From positions 1 to 45,299 of the forward strand of contig CAMCVM010000006.1 in NCBI GenBank assembly GCA_945882015.1: a stretch of 45,299 nucleotides of DNA, written 5' to 3'. Below are positions 41,893 through 45,299 of the stretch, one piece after another (position 1 is the stretch's first letter; every line of letters starts with the position of its first letter). The notes beneath the pieces were generated by a model, which was given only the letters and a program-made list of their open reading frames with translations, made no database searches and was not told the DNA's origin. The translations under genes were made by a program, and so were the position numbers. The stretch comes from a candidate division TM6 bacterium GW2011_GWF2_32_72 (lineage in GTDB: Bacteria > Babelota > Babeliae > Babelales > CAIQNR01).

Positions 41893-41921
41893 TTGACCAA
41901 AAAACTCTTTAAAGGTACCCT
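41893..41921 (+). promoter_or_regulatory. Divergent promoter, valS side
   Basis: TTGACC (41893-41898) and TACCCT (41916-41921) are separated by 17 bp, 45 bp before the valS ATG. It mirrors the minus-strand promoter 13 bp away. Confidence 0.55.
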
Positions 41922-41965
41922 AGAAAAGTACAAAGTGCTTTTACAAAGAGGATACAAAAACGGTT

Positions 41966-44443
41966 ATGGATACTCAATACGATCAAAAAAGGTTTGATGC
42001 GCAAGCTCAAGCCCAGTGGCAGAAAGAAAGAACTTTTACCTTTAATCCTGAACATCAGGGCCCTTTATTCAGTATTGACACTCCTCCGCCCACCGTTTCT
42101 GGTTCTTTGCATATTGGGCACATGTTTTCTTATACCCAAACTGACATTATTGCTCACTACAAACGCATGAGTGGTTTTAATGTTTTGTATCCGTTTGGCT
42201 TTGATGACAATGGCCTTGCAACCGAACGATTTGTTGAAAAAAAGCATTCAGTGACCGGTTACTCCATGAAACGCTCTGAATTTATCAAACTGTGTTTAGA
42301 GCAATCACAACAATCGGCACAAGAATTTACACATCTGTGGCAACGAATGGGAATTTCTGCCGATTTTAGTAATACCTATTCAACTATTGCACCTTTGGCC
42401 CAAAAAATTTCTCAAGCTTCTTTTTTAGCATTGCAAAAAAAGGGGCACATTTACCGCAAAGAAGAGCCTGCTTTGTACTGTACAACCTGCTGCACCTCTG
42501 TTGCTCAGGCTGAACTTGATGATATCGAAATGCCGTCCCATTTTAATGATATTGCATTTCATGCGCAAGATGGTTCTGAACTTATTGTTGCAACAACTCG
42601 TCCTGAACTACTGTATTCTTGTGTAGCACTCTTTTTTCACCCGGATGATCCACGTTACACGCATCTTAAAAATCAAACTGCAACGGTGCCTTTGGCCGGA
42701 TATCAAGTTCCTATTTTAACCGACACATTAGTTGAACCAACCAAAGGAACAGGGTTGGTTATGTGTTGTACCTTTGGGGACAAAAATGATATTGCCTGGT
42801 TTAAAAATTACAATTTACCGTATCGTCAATCAGTTGGTTTTGATGGCAAATGGAAACCAGAAACGGGTGAACTTGCTGGTCTACGTGTTACAGCCGCTCG
42901 ACAAAAAACAATTGAATTGTTGCAAGCAGCTGGTGCACTCAAAAACCAACGTGCAATCACCCATCCAGTTAACGTACACGAACGCTGCAAAAAACCAATT
43001 GAATATGTTGTTTTAAAACAATGGTTCTTAAATATTTTAGACAATAAACAAAACTTTTTAGACCAAGCTGACAAAGTGAGCTGGTATCCTTCGTTTATGA
43101 AATCTCGTTACCGTGATTGGGTTGAACATTTACAATGGGACTGGTGCTTAAGTCGACAACGTTTTTATGGCATCCCGTTTCCGGTTTGGCATTGTCTTGA
43201 TTGTAAAAAGATTATTCTTGCAACTGATGACATGTTGCCAATTGATCCGCAAGAAACCGCTTATAATAAACCGTGCCCGGATTGTTCAAGTACCAACATT
43301 AAAGGCGACACTGATGTTATGGATACCTGGAACACTTCATCATTAACTCCGTATATTTGTTCTCAATTAATGCATCCAACAGAAGGCAATCCTTTTAATT
43401 CAAAATTTTTAAAAGAATTTTTACCCATGTCAATGCGACCTCAAGCGCATGATATTATTCGAACTTGGGCTTTTTACACGATCATTAAAGGATATTTACA
43501 TGATGGAACGGTGCCTTGGAAAGAGATCGTTATTTCAGGACACGTGTTAAGTTCTGACCGCGATAAAATTTCAAAATCACAAGGCAATAACCCACTGGAA
43601 CCAGAAAAATTATTGGCTCAATATCCCGCTGATGCAATTCGCTATTGGACTGCCTCGGGCTCGCTTGGACAAGATGTAGCGTTTTCAGAAAATCAATTAA
43701 AAATCGGTTTAAAGTTACAAACTAAATTATGGAATGCTTTACGTTTTGTAAAAGAACATATTCAAAACGTAAAACCTGTACAACCTGAACAACTTGGCAC
43801 ACTTAATCAGTGGATTGTGCATCAAGCAAGTAGCACTTTTGTAAAATATCAAGAATGCCTTGAACGACACGAATTTGGCCATGCCCTGCAAGCAGTTGAA
43901 CGGTTCTTTTGGCAAGATTTTTGTGATAACTATTTAGAATTAGTCAAAGACCAATTATTCAATTCTAGTAATTATACCGCTGAAACGGTCGCTGCAACAC
44001 AGTGGACATTGCACCATGTGGGACTTCGTCTTTTACAATGTTTTGCGCCCTATATGCCACACATTACAGAAATTATGTACCAACAGGTATTTAACAAAAC
44101 AGATTCTATCCATTTAACACAATTTAAAGATGCGCAAACAGAACACACATACCCTGAAAGTGTTAAAACGGTTGAGTTACTGATTAAGATTGTCGCAGCT
44201 ATTCGTCGACTTAAAACAGAGCAACAACTTTCACTCAAAGTACCTTTAACTACTTTAACAATTTATTCGGTTGATCAAGCGATTTTAAAAGCACTAGTTC
44301 CTCATGAACAGCTACTAAAGGGCATTACCAAAGCTGAACTTATTTTGTATGCTTCAGGCGATAGTAAAAAATCTCAATTACAGCATATTAACGAATTATG
44401 GTCTGCTCAGCTTGACCTTGATCATCTCAATAAGGAAGCATAA
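41966..44443 (+). CDS. valS: Valyl-tRNA synthetase, archaeal/Rickettsia type
   Basis: The 825-residue class I enzyme charges tRNA-Val. It shows PPPTVSGSLHIGH (HIGH at 49-52), then FSYTQTDIIAHYKRM and GFDDNGLATERFVEKKH, the form seen in archaeal and Rickettsiales ValRS; ordinary bacterial ValRS has NVTGSLHMGHA. The editing domain carries zinc-type Cys pairs (YCTTCC), a second Cys cluster CLDC/CPDC lies near residues 409-451, and KISKS is at 534-538. The C-terminal coiled coil of typical bacterial enzymes is absent or short. AGAGGA lies upstream. ybeY follows after 2 bp. Confidence 0.95.
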   Translation: MDTQYDQKRFDAQAQAQWQKERTFTFNPEHQGPLFSIDTPPPTVSGSLHIGHMFSYTQTDIIAHYKRMSGFNVLYPFGFDDNGLATERFVEKKHSVTGYSMKRSEFIKLCLEQSQQSAQEFTHLWQRMGISADFSNTYSTIAPLAQKISQASFLALQKKGHIYRKEEPALYCTTCCTSVAQAELDDIEMPSHFNDIAFHAQDGSELIVATTRPELLYSCVALFFHPDDPRYTHLKNQTATVPLAGYQVPILTDTLVEPTKGTGLVMCCTFGDKNDIAWFKNYNLPYRQSVGFDGKWKPETGELAGLRVTAARQKTIELLQAAGALKNQRAITHPVNVHERCKKPIEYVVLKQWFLNILDNKQNFLDQADKVSWYPSFMKSRYRDWVEHLQWDWCLSRQRFYGIPFPVWHCLDCKKIILATDDMLPIDPQETAYNKPCPDCSSTNIKGDTDVMDTWNTSSLTPYICSQLMHPTEGNPFNSKFLKEFLPMSMRPQAHDIIRTWAFYTIIKGYLHDGTVPWKEIVISGHVLSSDRDKISKSQGNNPLEPEKLLAQYPADAIRYWTASGSLGQDVAFSENQLKIGLKLQTKLWNALRFVKEHIQNVKPVQPEQLGTLNQWIVHQASSTFVKYQECLERHEFGHALQAVERFFWQDFCDNYLELVKDQLFNSSNYTAETVAATQWTLHHVGLRLLQCFAPYMPHITEIMYQQVFNKTDSIHLTQFKDAQTEHTYPESVKTVELLIKIVAAIRRLKTEQQLSLKVPLTTLTIYSVDQAILKALVPHEQLLKGITKAELILYASGDSKKSQLQHINELWSAQLDLDHLNKEA

Positions 44444-44445
44444 TC

Positions 44446-44895
44446 ATGATCACCATTAAAAACAGTCAACGAACCATTGAAGTTGACACACAAAAACTTG
44501 AACAAAGCGCTCAAACTATTCTAAAAGAGTTGGGGTATGAAGGGTATGATTTGGGCATCTGGTTAACCACTAATAAAACAATTCACAGCTATAACAAGAC
44601 CTATCGAAAAAAAGACAAACCAACCGACATTCTGTCGTTCCCGTATCATCAACTGGAACCGGGCGAAAAAATTAAACCGCTTGATGATGAAGACAAAAAT
44701 GTGGGTGATTTGATTATCTCGCTTGAATTTGTGCAAGGGGTACTGCCACTTTATGATGTCACCCTTCAAGAACGCCTTAACACATTACTGATTCATGGAA
44801 TCTGCCATTTGCTTGGCTATTCACATTATGATGAAGAAAATGATAAAATTATGAGCAAGCTTGAAAAAAAATTAGCAAAAAAATTAGAAGCTTAG
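44446..44895 (+). CDS. ybeY: Endoribonuclease YbeY
   Basis: YbeY is a zinc-dependent RNase acting in 16S rRNA 3'-end maturation and ribosome quality control. The 149-residue protein has KPTDILSFPY and the metal motif HGICHLLGYSH (H117, H121, H127), with the usual Asp-His replaced by Ser-His at the end. Length is typical. An AGGAAG site precedes the ATG within the end of valS, so the two genes are coupled. Confidence 0.95.
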   Translation: MITIKNSQRTIEVDTQKLEQSAQTILKELGYEGYDLGIWLTTNKTIHSYNKTYRKKDKPTDILSFPYHQLEPGEKIKPLDDEDKNVGDLIISLEFVQGVLPLYDVTLQERLNTLLIHGICHLLGYSHYDEENDKIMSKLEKKLAKKLEA

Positions 44896-44928
44896 TATTC
44901 ATTCTTAAAAAAAAGAGAAGGCACAGGT

Positions 44929-45168
44929 ATGAAGTTACGATTAATCTTTAGTGGTATTTTATTAAGTTTATGTGGATATAGTTTTGGGGCTAATAGTAAT
45001 CTTATTCAATTTCCTGGAAAAGAATTTGCCAATCTTATACGTGTTTCTGATTATCTTCAAGCTGCTAAAGTTGTAGGACGGAAGCCTAATGGTGACCTTC
45101 ATATCCATTGCTTGAACAAAATATCAGATAACCATTTTCAATGGTTAAAAAAAAAGGGGCTGGCATAG
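44929..45168 (+). CDS. Small exported protein, 3' end replaced by an IS
   Basis: The frame encodes 79 residues with a signal peptide (MKLRLIFSGILLSLCGYSFGA) and a short mature part. The last four codons (from GGG at 45157) and the TAG lie in what looks like the left end of an insertion sequence, so the true gene was probably longer and has been cut off. AGAAGG precedes the ATG. Function is unknown. Confidence 0.6.
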   Translation: MKLRLIFSGILLSLCGYSFGANSNLIQFPGKEFANLIRVSDYLQAAKVVGRKPNGDLHIHCLNKISDNHFQWLKKKGLA

Positions 45169-45299
45169 TTAAGTAAAAAAAACTATGCTGGAAACATGTT
45201 AAAAAGAAAAAGAAAAATAACTAAAAAACAAATAGATAAATTGATAGAGCACTTTGTGGCTGGAACAACTGCAAGAACAGCAGCAGAGCTGGTAGGAGT
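45156..45299 (+). mobile_element. Left end of an IS1595-like insertion sequence
   Basis: The sequence from GGGGCTGGCATAGTTAAG onward leads into a transposase frame. An 8-bp inverted repeat GCATAGTT (45163-45170)/AACTATGC (45181-45188) with a 10-nt loop forms a hairpin just before the start codon. It might limit transposase expression from outside transcripts. The right end and target duplication are beyond the window. Confidence 0.55.
45196..45299 (+). CDS. IS1595-family transposase (N-terminal fragment)
   Basis: From the ATG at 45196, 34 residues run off the window edge: a basic start (MLKRKRKITKKQ), then IDKLIEHFVAGTTARTAAEL, a helix-turn-helix of the kind that opens IS1595-family transposases. 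The DDE domain lies outside, so family assignment rests on this N terminus alone. The start follows a hairpin at 45163-45188, and no strong Shine-Dalgarno is visible. Confidence 0.6.
   Translation, partial: MLKRKRKITKKQIDKLIEHFVAGTTARTAAELVG

Noticed and set aside
41815-41965. T-box or other leader riboswitch before valS or tyrS
   Set aside because: The spacer is fully explained by two divergent promoters, and no T-box specifier or antiterminator is visible.

Overview
The window is AT-rich, densely coded bacterial chromosome from a Gram-negative-type cell. It encodes two outer-membrane beta-barrel proteins ending in Phe, a TamB-family protein, a BamD-like TPR protein, SecA and a PilB/GspE ATPase. 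Several features suggest a host-associated organism with a reduced genome: many small signal-peptide proteins without recognisable domains, a deoxynucleoside kinase for salvage, an archaeal/Rickettsia-type ValRS, inactive-looking membrane proteases and a gene remnant. My best guess is Candidatus Dependentiae (TM6) or a similar intracellular lineage. That is inferred from gene style, not proven by a marker gene.

Layout. 1-1.9 kb: an outer-membrane protein whose end runs into a GC-rich repeat block of about 330 bp. 1.9-3.7 kb: mutL. 3.8-5.1 kb: three small exported proteins, closed by a perfect 20-bp hairpin. 5.2-6.3 kb: two membrane proteins on the minus strand. 6.4-8.0 kb: a RimB-like retropepsin, RimK, and a VanX-type dipeptidase remnant. 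8.0-11.3 kb: a minus-strand run of two CPBP-like membrane proteins, a membrane-anchored CPT-type kinase, an M48 metallopeptidase and a DUF2177 protein. 11.4-13.1 kb: tRNA-Glu, tRNA-Lys and mgtE. 13.3-14.2 kb: an RluD-type synthase. 14.3-19.6 kb: a PLD-like protein, tamB and pilB on the minus strand. 19.8-21.9 kb: bamD-like, yraN and cdsA. 21.9-23.7 kb: an exported zinc-finger-like protein and hisS. 23.9-28.0 kb: a second outer-membrane protein and a long exported coiled-coil protein apparently split by a 5-bp repeat change. 28.2-29.3 kb: two exported proteins. 29.4-37.6 kb: secA, yfiH, a small coiled-coil membrane protein, ftsZ-ftsA-ftsQ and rlmB. 37.7-39.8 kb: a dNK-family kinase and three exported proteins. 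39.9-45.3 kb: tyrS, an M50-like pseudoprotease, valS, ybeY, a small exported protein and the left end of an IS1595-like element.

How the genes fit together. SecA, TamB and the BamD-like protein form the export and outer-membrane assembly layer that would handle the beta-barrel and exported proteins around them. FtsQ, FtsA and FtsZ are division proteins without mur genes alongside. RimB/RimK, RlmB, RluD, YbeY, two tRNAs and three aminoacyl-tRNA synthetases serve translation.

Sites. Eleven promoters could be read by eye. Most have a TTG-type -35 and a -10 of the form TAC..T or TAT.CT rather than TATAAT. Five strong hairpins end transcription units. The observations most worth checking are the GGCAA-repeat split at 26.58 kb, the dispersed repeat that supplies a ribosome binding site to cdsA and a sister repeat that supplies the stop of the first outer-membrane protein gene, the M50-like pseudoprotease, and the recurrent promoter form.
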